From positions 1,364,001-1,428,000 of the forward strand of contig JAUKTV010000007.1 of the NCBI GenBank assembly GCA_030549205.1: a stretch of DNA of 64,000 bases, given 5' to 3'. Source of the DNA: Apiosordaria backusii (taxonomy: Eukaryota > Ascomycota > Sordariomycetes > Sordariales > Lasiosphaeriaceae). Shown here piece by piece: positions 9,465-19,829 of this stretch (positions are counted from its first letter, which is position 1; each line of letters starts with the position of its first letter). A program made the translations under genes and the position numbers. The notes beneath the pieces were generated by a model that did not search any database, was not told where the DNA came from, and saw only the letters and a list, made by a program, of their open reading frames with translations.

Positions 9465-11636
9465 ATGTCAGCACACCGCCAAGTGGTCGACGGCCTTCGG
9501 CGGTGTCTCTGTCCATTAATTGACACGGCATTGCTGAGAAAAGCATCACGGTTTCAACCTTCAGTTCCGCGGCGATTTACTTCGGCTGCTGTTGCTCCTC
9601 AACAACAGGGTGACTCCAGCTCGGTACAGCAACTTATGAGCTTGTTGTCATCTGAGCAGCAGCAAAATATTGACAATGAAAATTTGACCAACCCGGAGCA
9701 GAAGAAGAAGAAACGGCCGGGGAGATACCAGAGATTATGGCGAAATAGAATGGCCGCACGGAAGCTACGTCAACAGCGACAAAAGGAAGGACAGCAGCAG
9801 GATAATTCACCATCATCAGTAACGACAACGACGGCAGGAACTACGATTTTAACCACCACCATCACAACTACTGCTACCACCTCCCCCTCCTTTCAAACTC
9901 AAAACATTCCCCTCTCTCTGCCCCCAGCCTTCCAACAAAGACACAAACCCCTCGCCCACCTCCAGCCCTTATTCACCATCCCTGACATACCCCCAACCCC
10001 TTCCCTGCTTCCCTTCTCGATCAATTCTCCACCGTTGACCTCAGGTTGTGTCTAAAATCCCTCTCCAGCCGCTTCGGCAAACACGTCCGGCGGTTCACAG
10101 GCACCAAAATCCGTGCGCTGGTCCAGTATCTAGTCGAGCAACGCGGGGAGAAGCCAGATGAGTTATTATACCGCGCGCTGGTAGTGGCGAATTGGGATCC
10201 CCAAACGGGTTCGTCCTGGGAGTTGGAGGATATCCTGAAAGAAATGAACAAGCAACAAATTGCGCCCTCAGAAGCGTTTTGGAGGGCGGCGATAAAACTG
10301 CTGGCGATACATCCCGATTATTGCTTGAGGAATGTGATTTTGAGGATGATGGCGGTTGTGCATGGGGAAGGGGGAGGTTGATGAAGGAGGTGAGGGAGGA
10401 TGTGATATTGGGTTTGTTGAGGGAGAGGCAGGAGGAACTGGCGTTGGAGTTGTTGGAGGAGACAATACAGTGGGAGGAGGAAGAGGTTGGGAGTAGGGAG
10501 GAGGGGAAGGGGTGGAGGCGATGGATGAGTGGGACGGGGTGGGATACGGTTGTTTATGCTCTGGCGAGGAGGGGGCATGTGGAGGAGGCGTTTGGGGTTT
10601 TGGTGAGGAGGTTGGAGTTGGAGGGGAAGAGAGGAGAAGCAAGGCCAAGGATAAGGGGGGATTTTTGCTTGGGGGGGTACCGATGGAGGTGTGGTATTTT
10701 ATGTTGGAGGAGTGTTCGAGGGATGGTTATTTGGAGGGGACGAAGTTTATTTGGGAGAAGGTGGTGCAGACGGGGTTGGTGGTGCCGTCGGATGGGATGT
10801 TGAACAATGTTTTGAATACGGGGGCGAGGCATTGCGATGAGGAGCTGGCGACGGGGGCGTTTAGGGAGTTGGCGGGGAGGGGGACGAAGATGACGGCGCT
10901 GCATTATGAGGCGTTGGTGGATTGCTATGCGGATCAGGGGAAGCTGGAGGAGGCGTTGGAGGTGTTGAGTATTAAGGCTGAGTCGTTCCCTGTTGCTGCG
11001 GCTGAGGATACGAGGTCTATCTTGAGGCTGTTGGTGAGGCAGCCGGAGTTGGCGAATAAGGTGTTTGATATTCTTAACGGATTGAAGGCTAAGGGAAGGA
11101 AGGTTCCGGCTGGGGGGCCGATGGTGCTGCTCGAGTTTGTCAGCCTTCAGGGCGATATGGAAGCTTTGATTGAGGCGCTTGAACAGGTGGAACCGCTTAT
11201 GGAACGTGATGGCTGGGGTTTGGGGTGGTTGTGTCGCTCTGCCAAGTCGATCGAGGATTGGAATTTGATCGCTGCGGCATACCCACGATTTAAGGCTGTG
11301 TCGCCGGGGCGGGCGGTACATCCCCTCAACGAGATGGTGCGACATCTTGCGGCTGACCAGCAAGGGGGCCTCGACCTGGCTTTCGCGCGTCTGAGGGATA
11401 TGGGCGGGCACATGTATCTGACGAGCACCAAGTACCCGACTGATGACACACTGTTGGCGTTGCTGGATCGGTGTTATTGGGAGAAGGATAGTAGGATTTG
11501 GCGGGTGATTGACCTGGCGAGGGAGAAGGGGATTCAGGTGAATGAGAATAATATGGACACGCTGAGCACGATTCCAAAGCCGGAGGGGCCGAAGGAGTTT
11601 TTGATTCCTAAATTGCGTGGGCAAGGGGGAATGTAA
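9465..11636 (+). CDS. Mitochondrial PPR-like protein, reading frame broken at three places
   Basis: Likely an organellar RNA-processing or translation factor; the exact family is not recognised. ATG at 9465 opens an Arg-rich, acid-poor N-terminus (VPRRFTS) fitting a mitochondrial presequence, then a basic KKKKRPGRYQRLWRNRM segment. Helical-repeat patterns follow (ALVVANWDPQTG; MTALHYEALVDCYADQGKLE; LARRGHVEEAFGVLVRRLE), as in pentatricopeptide repeats. The protein needs four segments: 9465 to about 10000, about 10000 to 10370, about 10375 to 10650, and about 10660 to 11636. Each change is the same shift (one base short) and each lies by a C or G run (9991-10000, around 10360-10375, 10655-10677). 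No GT...AG intron fits well. Either homopolymer sequencing/assembly errors or a decaying gene. Confidence 0.7.
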
Positions 11637-11810
11637 GAGTGTATTATATTGTATACCACAAGAATTACATATACTTTAGCAGGCTGTGTTTCAGCCCCGC
11701 CGGTCCCTTCCTCGAATATACGTCTCTGGAAGATACCCGATTACCCGACAGGATTGATAAGACAACCGCCAGTGGTAGGAATGACAACCGCCAGTGGTAG
11801 GAATGACTGT

Positions 11811-12620
11811 TCATGGCCGCTTCCCATAGTATTGGCCCATAATATCGGCCTGATAAACTAGTATGTTGGGGTTTCGAGAGATATCTGCTGTGGTCCAGAT
11901 AGGGGACGATGTTGGGGGTGAAGTTTTTGTGTTTTGCTGAGGGCGGGTGAGGCAAACCCATACTTGAAGCATGGTGTTGGGGTGGATTGGGGTGAGCGTT
12001 ACTATTATGGGGATTGGTTCTGGGTCTAGTTCCGGCGATTGCTGTGGCACTTGCTCTTGTGGTTCTCGCTGTGGTTCTTGCTGTAGTTCCGGCTCTTGCT
12101 CTTGCTCTGGCTCTTCCTCCTCCTCTTCCTCTGGCTCCTCCCATTCCTCAGCCTCTGGCTCTTCCCCTTCCTCATCCTCCCAGTTCTGTGCATCCTCTTC
12201 CTGTCCCTCCTCTTGATCATGCTCTGGTCCTGATTCTTGACCTGGGTCTAACTCCAATTCTGATATTTGATCCGAATCTAACGCCGGCCTTGGCTGGCTA
12301 GACCGTAAATTTCCCTTGAAAGGTAACCTTCTCAGCCCCAGGCATTGCAATGGTTCTGCTTCTCTTTCACTACCCTGGCATGGCGTGTCTCGCGGCCCTA
12401 AGGCTGCAACTTCGAGGGAGGATTTGAAGGGCCTTCCTGCATTTTTTGCTCTGAGCGCAGTTTCATGGCAGGCTTGACACAGTCGAGTGGGCTTTTGCGT
12501 TCTGCAGGAGAAACAGAGATGGTGCTCGATGCCATCGTAGGATTCGAGACCCAGTTCTTCGAGTGAGGTTGGCGAGTCGTTGGTGTCTTCGTTGAAGATG
12601 TCAAAGTACAGTGAGTCCAT
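11811..12620 (-). CDS. Hypothetical acidic protein with N-terminal Cys pairs
   Basis: A single uninterrupted frame of 269 residues with ATG at 12620-12618. Near the N-terminus, CFSCRTQKPTRLCQAC has two CxxC pairs that could hold one zinc ion. A very acidic central stretch (Glu/Asp/Gln/Pro, about residues 118-195, with EEWEEPEEEEEEEPEQEQEP) follows, then a low-complexity tail. No family is recognised. The last about 60 residues are less convincing and may be intronic or untranslated. It is convergent with the PPR-like gene; 3' ends are 175 bases apart. Possibly lineage-specific. Confidence 0.5.
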   Translation of the reverse strand: MDSLYFDIFNEDTNDSPTSLEELGLESYDGIEHHLCFSCRTQKPTRLCQACHETALRAKNAGRPFKSSLEVAALGPRDTPCQGSEREAEPLQCLGLRRLPFKGNLRSSQPRPALDSDQISELELDPGQESGPEHDQEEGQEEDAQNWEDEEGEEPEAEEWEEPEEEEEEEPEQEQEPELQQEPQREPQEQVPQQSPELDPEPIPIIVTLTPIHPNTMLQVWVCLTRPQQNTKTSPPTSSPIWTTADISRNPNILVYQADIMGQYYGKRP

Positions 12621-14161
12621 TTTTCTTGTGCGATGTAATATTCTACGAGTGAAAAAGAGGAAACAGATATGGTTCTTGAATTTTTATCTACCGAACTATA
12701 TCACAGAGTCTGCGGTTGCTGCTGGAGCCTGGAAGCGTGGCTTCAAGTCTGTTAAGATGGAAGTCAATTGCGGTGTTGGCAGGTGTCTACATATTGGGTG
12801 TGGTGCTCATAGTTTAAGGGTAAAACCTGGTCTGCCGTATAGACACTAAGCTCAGCACAAGAATGATAGCGGAACCATGGAAAACTATAGTTCTCATCAT
12901 GGTCGTTGTCGTTGTGAAGATGAATATGCAGCTATCCGGGCTAGCCAATAGTCGATCAGTGTTCAGAATCCGGGGCTAGTGTACCCCCACACTCTGGTCT
13001 AGACCCGCAGGCCAAGCCTTCCTTGGTGGTGATCCATCGCTCTTGGCATTCCCGGGACCAGGTAGCGAATCAACTTGAACTGCCGAGCCAGCCAGGCATC
13101 CACGGCATCTTATCATGTCGAACATCATCCTTCAGGAGAATGCCATGAGGTCTGGTTGAAACTGGTTTATGACTTGACACGAGATTGACTTGTTTAAGAA
13201 ACCTGCTCAACAGGATTTCTGTTAGGTAAGCCAATATAGCCAAGCCTACGCTGAACGGGTAACCCGGCAGAAAAATCCGGGCATTCAAGGGTCTTTTAAT
13301 GTCTCGCTCGCTGTTCACTCCTTGTAGGGAACGGGAACACAATCCCACCTTTCGGGTCGTCCCAGACCGAATGGCAGCTTGCCTCAACCATCCACCACGA
13401 AGCCGCCTTATCTTGCGGCGATCTGGCCGGCGGCGTTAGCTTATCTCGACGAGCCATGCAAGTCAAAGCCAACCAGTCGAAATCTGCATGCTGCACTCTT
13501 GCTTTTTTCGATTTCCAGCAGCATGATACTCGGTCTTGAATCCGACCAAGGACGGTCGCCACCCATGCCAATAGTGTTCGTTGGCCTATCAGGTATCTCT
13601 GCTCGTTTATTCCGTCGCGTGTCTTTGAAATGCCCGTCTCTCCCTCGTTTTTCACCCATTCCATGTTTTTCTTTTCTTTGAATTCCTCCACTTTCTCTCG
13701 CTGATACTCGAGGATTCCAAACACAACGTTTGCCGGGAGCCTTGCCGCCAGCCAGTCGACGCTAACTATTGCCGCATCCCACCCGTGGCCAAGACGAGGC
13801 TTACACGAACAACGGCTGTCTAAACCCAAATATCCCTCTCCTGATATTCGCCTTCTGGCAGGTGAAGAAGCCAGAATTGAAAAGGAAGCCCCAAGTTGGA
13901 GCTTCAAACTACAGGGTGGGCCGTTAAAAAGCTAGGTGACCCCCGCGTCTCTTTAGCTCCGAACGCCCCTTACACCTCCCCGCAGCGGGTGGCCTGGGTG
14001 CTTTCAAATCAATCGGCACTCACTCACAGTGTCGTTCTCCTCTGACACACCGACGCTCCGATTTTTCTCCACCGTTCCGGCATCGCGGGGCACCGCAAGT
14101 CAAGCACCGCATTTCTCACAAGTGATCCGTCTCCACCTCTTGTCCGCTGCCCGACTCCGAG
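12621..14161. other. Long upstream region of the nitrate regulator
   Basis: About 1.5 kb shared by the acidic orphan (leftward) and nit-4 (rightward). The last 150 bases before 14162 are CT-rich, as in fungal leaders. A minus-strand open frame at 13296-13907 begins at TTG and has no recognisable product. No RNA gene or repeat is supported. Confidence 0.5.
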
Positions 14162-16891
14162 ATGGATGTCGCGGATGCCGCGGCCTCCCTTCAGCCCGGA
14201 GACCCGGAAGCTTTTGCGGGAGGGAGCGCCGACCCGCCGCCACCATCCAAGAAGAAAAGCAGGCGCGCTGCCGATCCTGCCAACCAAAAACGAAGGTGTG
14301 TCAGCACTGCTTGTATTGCCTGTCGCAAGAGAAAATCGAAATGCGATGGTGCCCTCCCAAGCTGCGCGGCCTGCGCCAGCGTCTATGGCACCGAGTGTGT
14401 CTATGATCCCAACTCGGACCATCGCCGCAAAGGCGTCTACCGCGAGAAGACGGACAGCATGAAGGCCCGGAACTCGACTCTCCAGATTCTGATTGAGGCC
14501 ATTCTAAACGCAGCTGAAGAAGATGTCCCGGCCATCGTGAAGAAGATTCGTACCTGTGACAGCTTGGATAACGTGGCCGAGTCCATTCTCAAAAACGACA
14601 TTTCTAACGAAGGGGATGAGGAGGAGGACTTTGGCCGACTGGATGATGATTACTCGGCAAACTTACCTGTCGAGGGCGAGAGGGAACTGGCGCGCAAGAT
14701 GGGAGAGTTAAGACTGGAGAATGGTTCAGTTCGATTCATTGGTGGGACGTCACATCTAATCTATCTCGGCGAGACAGCCAACGTACCTGACGAGCCAGAA
14801 TCCGACAGCTACACGTCCGGCGAGGACCCTGTCACCAGCTGGACTGAAGTGACCAAGGACACACAGTTGATTGTGCATCTCATCAACATGTACTTCAACT
14901 GGCACTACCCCTATTTCGCCACACTCTCTAAGGACCTCTTCTACCGCGACTTTTTCAAGGGGAAGCCACGAGGTCAGCCACGGACTACCGTGTATTGCTC
15001 ATCACTTCTAGTCAATGCGATGCTTTCCCTCGGCTGCCACTTTACAAGCGTGCCCGGTGCTTTTGCGATACCGGGCGATAGCAGGACGAAGGGGGACCAC
15101 TTTTTCGCCGAGGCAAAGAGGCTCATTGTGGAGAATGACGAGTACGAAAAACCAAAACTCACTACAGTGCAGGCGCTGGCGCTCATGTCTGTCCGTGAGG
15201 CTGGTTGTGGTCGTGAGGCGAAGGGCTGGGTGTACAGTGGTATGAGTTTTCGCATGGCTCAGGACATTGGTCTCAACCTCGACATCGGCGCCATTTCCAA
15301 GGATAAGGACTCATTGGATGAAAAGGAGGTGGACGCCCGGAGGATCACATTTTGGGGGTGTTTCCTATTCGACAAATGCTGGTCAAACTATCTTGGCCGT
15401 TTGCCGCAGCTTCCGAAGAACTCATACAATGTACCAAAGTACGACGTATTTCCAGACGAAGATGCCAAGCTGTGGTCGCCTTACACGGATGCCGGCTTTG
15501 ACCAATCTTCAAAGCAGCCTGCCCGAACAAGGGCAACCGGCTTACAATTATCGAAACTCTGCGAGATTAGCAGCGACTTGTTGCTCTTCTTCTACCATCC
15601 GAACCATATTGGACGCTCCAGCGGGAAGTACGTCGAGCTTAAGAAGCTCAGCGAGCTGCACAGGCGTCTGGAGGATTGGAAAACAGAGTTGCCTATAGAA
15701 TTTGAGCCAAAGGAAGGGCAGCTACCTAATGTCATTCTGATGCAGTAAGTTTTCATTCATTCTGACATCCCACGTTGATAGTACAGTACAAAGCTAACGT
15801 AAAGCAGCATGTTCTACCATCTTCAGTATATTCACCTCTTCCGGCCATTTCTCAAGTACACCCCATCATCATCACCATTACCAACGCACGTTTCACCCAG
15901 AAGGATATGCACCTCCAATGCCGGCGCAATCTCCAAATTGATGCGTCTCTATAAGAAATTGTATAACCTACGACAGATCTGCAATATCGCCGTCTATATG
16001 GTGCACTCAGCCTGCACGATCCACATGCTCAACTTACCTGAAAAGACGGCGAAAAGAGACATCATTCACGGTGTCAAGCAACTCGAAGAAATCGCCGAGG
16101 ACTGGCTATGCGCCCGCAGAACGCTGTCCATCCTGAGTGTCCTTGCGCGGAAGTGGAACGTCGAGCTCCCAGAAGAAGCCTCGCTGGTACTCAACCGCAC
16201 CGACGAAAAATACGGTACCTTTAGCACCTCCGACGTCCCTTCACCAAACAAATCATCTCAATACTCGGCGCATTCACCGCAATCCTTACCCGCCTCACCA
16301 AACAGCAAATCAGAACACAGCCCGCCAAACCCATATATGTACCCAGCTGGTCATCAACACCAACAAATGACCTTCGACAGCCATCTCCCAGCATCAAGCA
16401 TGTCCCCGGATATTCTTTCCAGCCTCTCAATGTCAGGCCTCCAGCAGCAACAACAACCCCACACAGCCACCTCGACTGCTGCTACGTCTCCGATGGCCAT
16501 GTCAGTAGCCGATTCCTTATCAGCCATGAACGCCTGGTCGACCGTACCGCAGTCACAGCCGCCACCGATGCCGTCATACAACCCCTCACCTTTTAACCCA
16601 AGACGGCATGTCAGTTCAAACTCGGGTTATGTAATTGACGGACAGGACTGGTACATAAAAGACGGTGTAAATTGGCAGCAGAATTTTGAGACATGGGGTC
16701 TGACACCCAATGGCGGTGGGTCACAGCAACCACAACAACCCAACCAGGGGCCAGGTAATGGTGACCCATCATCTATGTTCATGTTCAGGGGCTTGAATAG
16801 TGGTGGCAGGGGAGGTAATGAGATGGATACAAGTGGGTTCGATAGTTTGGGGTCGATGGGGACGTTAGATCACCTTCCTGGCTTGGACTAA
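14162..16891 (+). CDS. nit-4: Nitrate-assimilation transcription activator NIT4/NirA
   Basis: Pathway-specific Zn2Cys6 activator that switches on nitrate and nitrite reductase and nitrate transport genes. Two exons: 14162-15744 and 15808-16891; 888 residues, close to NirA (about 890). Zn cluster: C51, C54, C61, C68, C71, C79 within CIACRKRKSKCDG and CAACASVYGTECVYDPNSDH. The fungal-TF middle domain contains GWVYSGMSFRMAQDIGLNLD, FWGCFLFDKCWSNYLGRLPQ and RLYKKLYNLRQICNIAVYM. The C-terminal third is Ser/Pro/Gln-rich, ending with DWYIKDGVNWQQNFETWGL, a conserved piece of the activation region. Intron 1 is GTAAGT...CAG and restores a CAC codon. In known systems it binds with the GATA factor NIT2/AreA and is controlled by nuclear export; that is family knowledge. 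The structural nitrate genes are not in this window. Confidence 0.95.
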
Positions 16892-17349
16892 ACTTTTGGT
16901 AATGGTCGTTATTGGCATCGAAAGGTGGCTCTTTTTGGATGATATTATAGGGTATATATTGGCGGGAAATGTAAAAATGGGGGTTGGTTGGCTAGGTAGT
17001 TATATATACGTTTTACTTGTTTTGTTTAGGATAATGGATATGGCATGTAGCATAAGATTTATCTAGAAGCGCTGGACAAGCAAGCAAGCATCTCTGCTTT
17101 TCTGCTTTTCTGCTTTTCTGCTTTTCTGCTTTTCTAGAGTATCTTCTCAATTCCATGATTGATCAACTTATTACCAATATGCACTGGGGTTGTGGTTGTG
17201 GTCGAAGCTCGGTTAGGTATCTTATTTTATATAAAAACACAATGCCTAGATTAAATAATACGGACGCCGACCCTGTCTACCTTGTTTACGTGTACTCAAC
17301 AAGCGCAGCCGTTCTCTAGAATAAAATACTCCCGTCTCCCTCACGCCTT
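16892..17349. other. Convergent intergenic region
   Basis: 3' flanks of nit-4 and the HIT gene. Moderately AT-rich; contains the 8-bp tandem repeat listed separately and no gene. Confidence 0.5.
17095..17134 (+). repeat. (TGCTTTTC)5 tandem repeat
   Basis: Five perfect copies of an 8-base pyrimidine-rich unit, about 200 bases after the nit-4 stop codon. Likely a length-variable microsatellite in the 3' flank. Confidence 0.95.
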
Positions 17350-19320
17350 TTACTCCTGGCTACCCTTCTTCCCCTTCATACCTTTACTCTTCCATCCTGG
17401 ACTCTTCCGCGTTTTCCCTTGACCATTACTACTAGCTGCTTTCCTCCCATGCCCGCTCACCCCAAGATCCTCCCTGGCATAATCCCAAAACGGGCCCTTC
17501 CTGTTTGGGTTTTCCTTCAGCCGTTTCCGTGCCCACTCCTGCGACTTCTGTTCATAAACATTACAAAAGTCGTGGAAAAGGCGGCCAGTGTCTACCCAGC
17601 CAGGGTCGGTGTCTTCCATGCCCCTGTACTGGTTCAGTAAGTCCATGGCGTACTCATCTCCCTCGAATAATTCGAGCACTGTTGGTTCCCGGTCTGGGTC
17701 TTCTATTTCATCAGTCCCCTTCTTCTGCTTCTTCTCCCCCTTGGACTTCCCCTTGGATTTCGCCTTCTCCTGCGCGGCCTCCTCCTTCCGCAACTGCTTC
17801 TCTTTTTCCTTATCACAGTCCGTCTCTAACTCCTCTCCCTCCTCCTCCTCCTTCTCCTCCTCCTTCTCCTTCTCCTCTCCCCACGGCCCCGCCTCCTTCA
17901 AGGCCTCCAAATCCAAGCCCGCAATGTCCAATTTCTCAGCGTCCAATTCCTCGAGATACACATCCTCAAAATACTCCGCAAAGCTCATAATTTCACCATC
18001 CTGCTTGTGCAACACCCTGCCGCCCCGCTCCAACTCCTCGTCGTATTTCCTCTCTGCCTTGGTCATTAGAAGCACCATCAAAAGATCCTGTTTGGCATTC
18101 GGATCACCCCTCCTCAAAGCCTCCATTAAGACTGCCCAGTAGTCACGCCCTTCCTCTTCCCCGTCGGAGATCTCTTTATGAACGAAATGCTCATTCTTCT
18201 TATTGTCGCCCTGGTTGGATTTCCCCGAGCCGCGGTGTATTGGGTGCTCGCCATCATCCTCGAATACGACGCTTGGTTCTTCCCCATTTTGATCTTCTTC
18301 TATGCCATCTGGCTCTGACTCTGTAGACTCCGACTCCGATCTCGCGCGGCAGCCTGTTCCACCCACGACGTTAGTCTCACTCTCCCTCATCTCACTCCCC
18401 CCCCCCTTCTTTATCATTCTTGCCTCTTGTTGTTCCCTCTCCATCTCCTCCAAAATCCCCCTATAAACCGCCGCCTCAGCTTGCATATCCCCCAACCCCC
18501 TCGCCTGCCTCTCCCTATCCTCAATCCTATCAAACCTCCCACTCGGCACCGGCCTTTTCCCCTCACCATCCCTCCTCACATCCCTCTCCCGAACCCGATC
18601 CCACAACGCCCCCCCAACATTCCCATCCTCCCCCGCCATCCTCTCATACAGCTCATCCCCCGCCCCGGCATTATCCTTTTCTGTCACCCCCCGTATCCGC
18701 GGGATAACATGCACGTGCACATGGGGCACCGTCTGCCCTGCCTCGCTCCCGTCCTGGACGGCAATGTTGAAAGACCCCTGTTCGGGGGAGTGCGGAGCAG
18801 GGAAGTAATGCCGGGCGAGCATCAGCTGGACTTTTTGGACGGTCTGCCAGAGATCGAGCAGTTCCGGGGGGGAGAGGTCGGTGAGGCGCTTGTGAGGGCT
18901 GAGAGGGCAGACTAGGACGTGGCCGGGGAGGAGGGGTTTGAGGTTGACGAGTGAGAAGGAAAAGGGGGTGAGGAGGAAGACTTGGGAGGTTACTTCGAAG
19001 GGGCCGAAGAGGATTGGTTTTTCTGGGGAGAGGGAGGGGGGGGTGGTGGTGCTCATCTTGGCTGCTGTTGGGATGGCTGACGTTGGGAATAATATCGGCT
19101 TGGTGGTGAGAGATGGGCGCTGTTGCTGTCGTCTTAGTGGTGGTGGTGGTGGTGGTGATGGTGGTGGTGGTGATGGTGGTGGGGTCAGAGGTATTTGGTG
19201 AGGTTGGTGAAGCAGACGACGCTGCTGCTGCTGCGGAAACCTGGCTGCTGCTGGGATGAACGAAAAATGAGAAAAGGAACCGACAAAGGGCTTGAGCTTT
19301 GATGCTCGTGAGGCGAGCAT
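17350..19320 (-). CDS. HIT-family (Fhit/Aph1-like) hydrolase with mitochondrial-type N-terminus and long acidic extension
   Basis: One uninterrupted frame of 656 residues. Residues about 97-210 form an HIT domain of the diadenosine-polyphosphate hydrolase type: FGPFEVTSQVFLLTPFSFSL, LPGHVLVCPL and the nucleotide-binding triad HVHVHVIPR (residues 200-208). Residues 1-88 add a basic N-terminus (MLASRASKLKPFVGSF) and a Pro-rich stretch. A second Met at residue 89 (ATG 19056-19054) would give the usual short cytosolic form. After about residue 305 comes 350 residues not seen in Fhit: acidic and Lys/Glu coiled-coil-like, then a more ordered Trp-containing block near the C-terminus (DTDPGWVDTGRLFHDF, KGPFWDYARED). 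No intron is needed. It may be a fusion, or two genes whose boundary is hidden. Confidence 0.8.
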   Translation of the reverse strand: MLASRASKLKPFVGSFSHFSFIPAAARFPQQQQRRLLHQPHQIPLTPPPSPPPPSPPPPPPLRRQQQRPSLTTKPILFPTSAIPTAAKMSTTTPPSLSPEKPILFGPFEVTSQVFLLTPFSFSLVNLKPLLPGHVLVCPLSPHKRLTDLSPPELLDLWQTVQKVQLMLARHYFPAPHSPEQGSFNIAVQDGSEAGQTVPHVHVHVIPRIRGVTEKDNAGAGDELYERMAGEDGNVGGALWDRVRERDVRRDGEGKRPVPSGRFDRIEDRERQARGLGDMQAEAAVYRGILEEMEREQQEARMIKKGGGSEMRESETNVVGGTGCRARSESESTESEPDGIEEDQNGEEPSVVFEDDGEHPIHRGSGKSNQGDNKKNEHFVHKEISDGEEEGRDYWAVLMEALRRGDPNAKQDLLMVLLMTKAERKYDEELERGGRVLHKQDGEIMSFAEYFEDVYLEELDAEKLDIAGLDLEALKEAGPWGEEKEKEEEKEEEEGEELETDCDKEKEKQLRKEEAAQEKAKSKGKSKGEKKQKKGTDEIEDPDREPTVLELFEGDEYAMDLLNQYRGMEDTDPGWVDTGRLFHDFCNVYEQKSQEWARKRLKENPNRKGPFWDYAREDLGVSGHGRKAASSNGQGKTRKSPGWKSKGMKGKKGSQE

Positions 19321-19829
19321 GGTATATCTTACTGAAAAACCGGGCGCGAAGAAACGTTCTAGAAATAGCCTGCCGATCCTCTGATGTTTGTTGTGAGTGA
19401 CTGAGGGGGGAAGGTGGTGTGGTGAGTGTGAAAGTGGGATTTAGCGGGCTTACGGCAGGCCACCAAACAGCCGCTGCGAAGCTCGGCATACATCACACAA
19501 AGGGACCCACGCAAGTCACATCCGGGGGGCATCTCACCTCATACCATCTTTACGTGACGGTTTGCATTCAGCATAAAACCAAGAAGGTCAATTTTTGAAA
19601 CGATCGGGTGGATGAATTCGAGTTTCTGGCTCAAGACATGATGTACAGTTCACATAAAATTGCTCAAATTTATGCAAGGTACACATACTGATTATGTGCA
19701 CATCAACCTCCTTCAAGTACCTGATACTCCGTATAACTGAATGATCAACCGCCAATGCAATGCATACCAAATTTCCGCCTGTATTTCATATCCATGATCC
19801 ATATTGACATGTGAAAGTTATTATCACAC
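19321..19829. other. Intergenic region
   Basis: About 510 bases between the HIT gene start and the MFS transporter 3' end, presumably the HIT promoter. Nothing else is recognised. Confidence 0.5.

Noticed and set aside
10554..11624. Long minus-strand open frame opposite the PPR-like gene
   Set aside because: Arg/Pro/His/Gln-rich antisense shadow of a G-rich coding strand; no domain or plausible start.
12795..12850. Organelle-type tRNA D-arm look-alike (CATAGTTTAAGGGTAAAAC)
   Set aside because: The supposed anticodon loop lacks U33 and no T arm or acceptor closes it.
13296..13907. 203-codon minus-strand open frame upstream of nit-4
   Set aside because: It begins at TTG rather than ATG, has no recognisable domain, and lies in the nit-4 promoter region.
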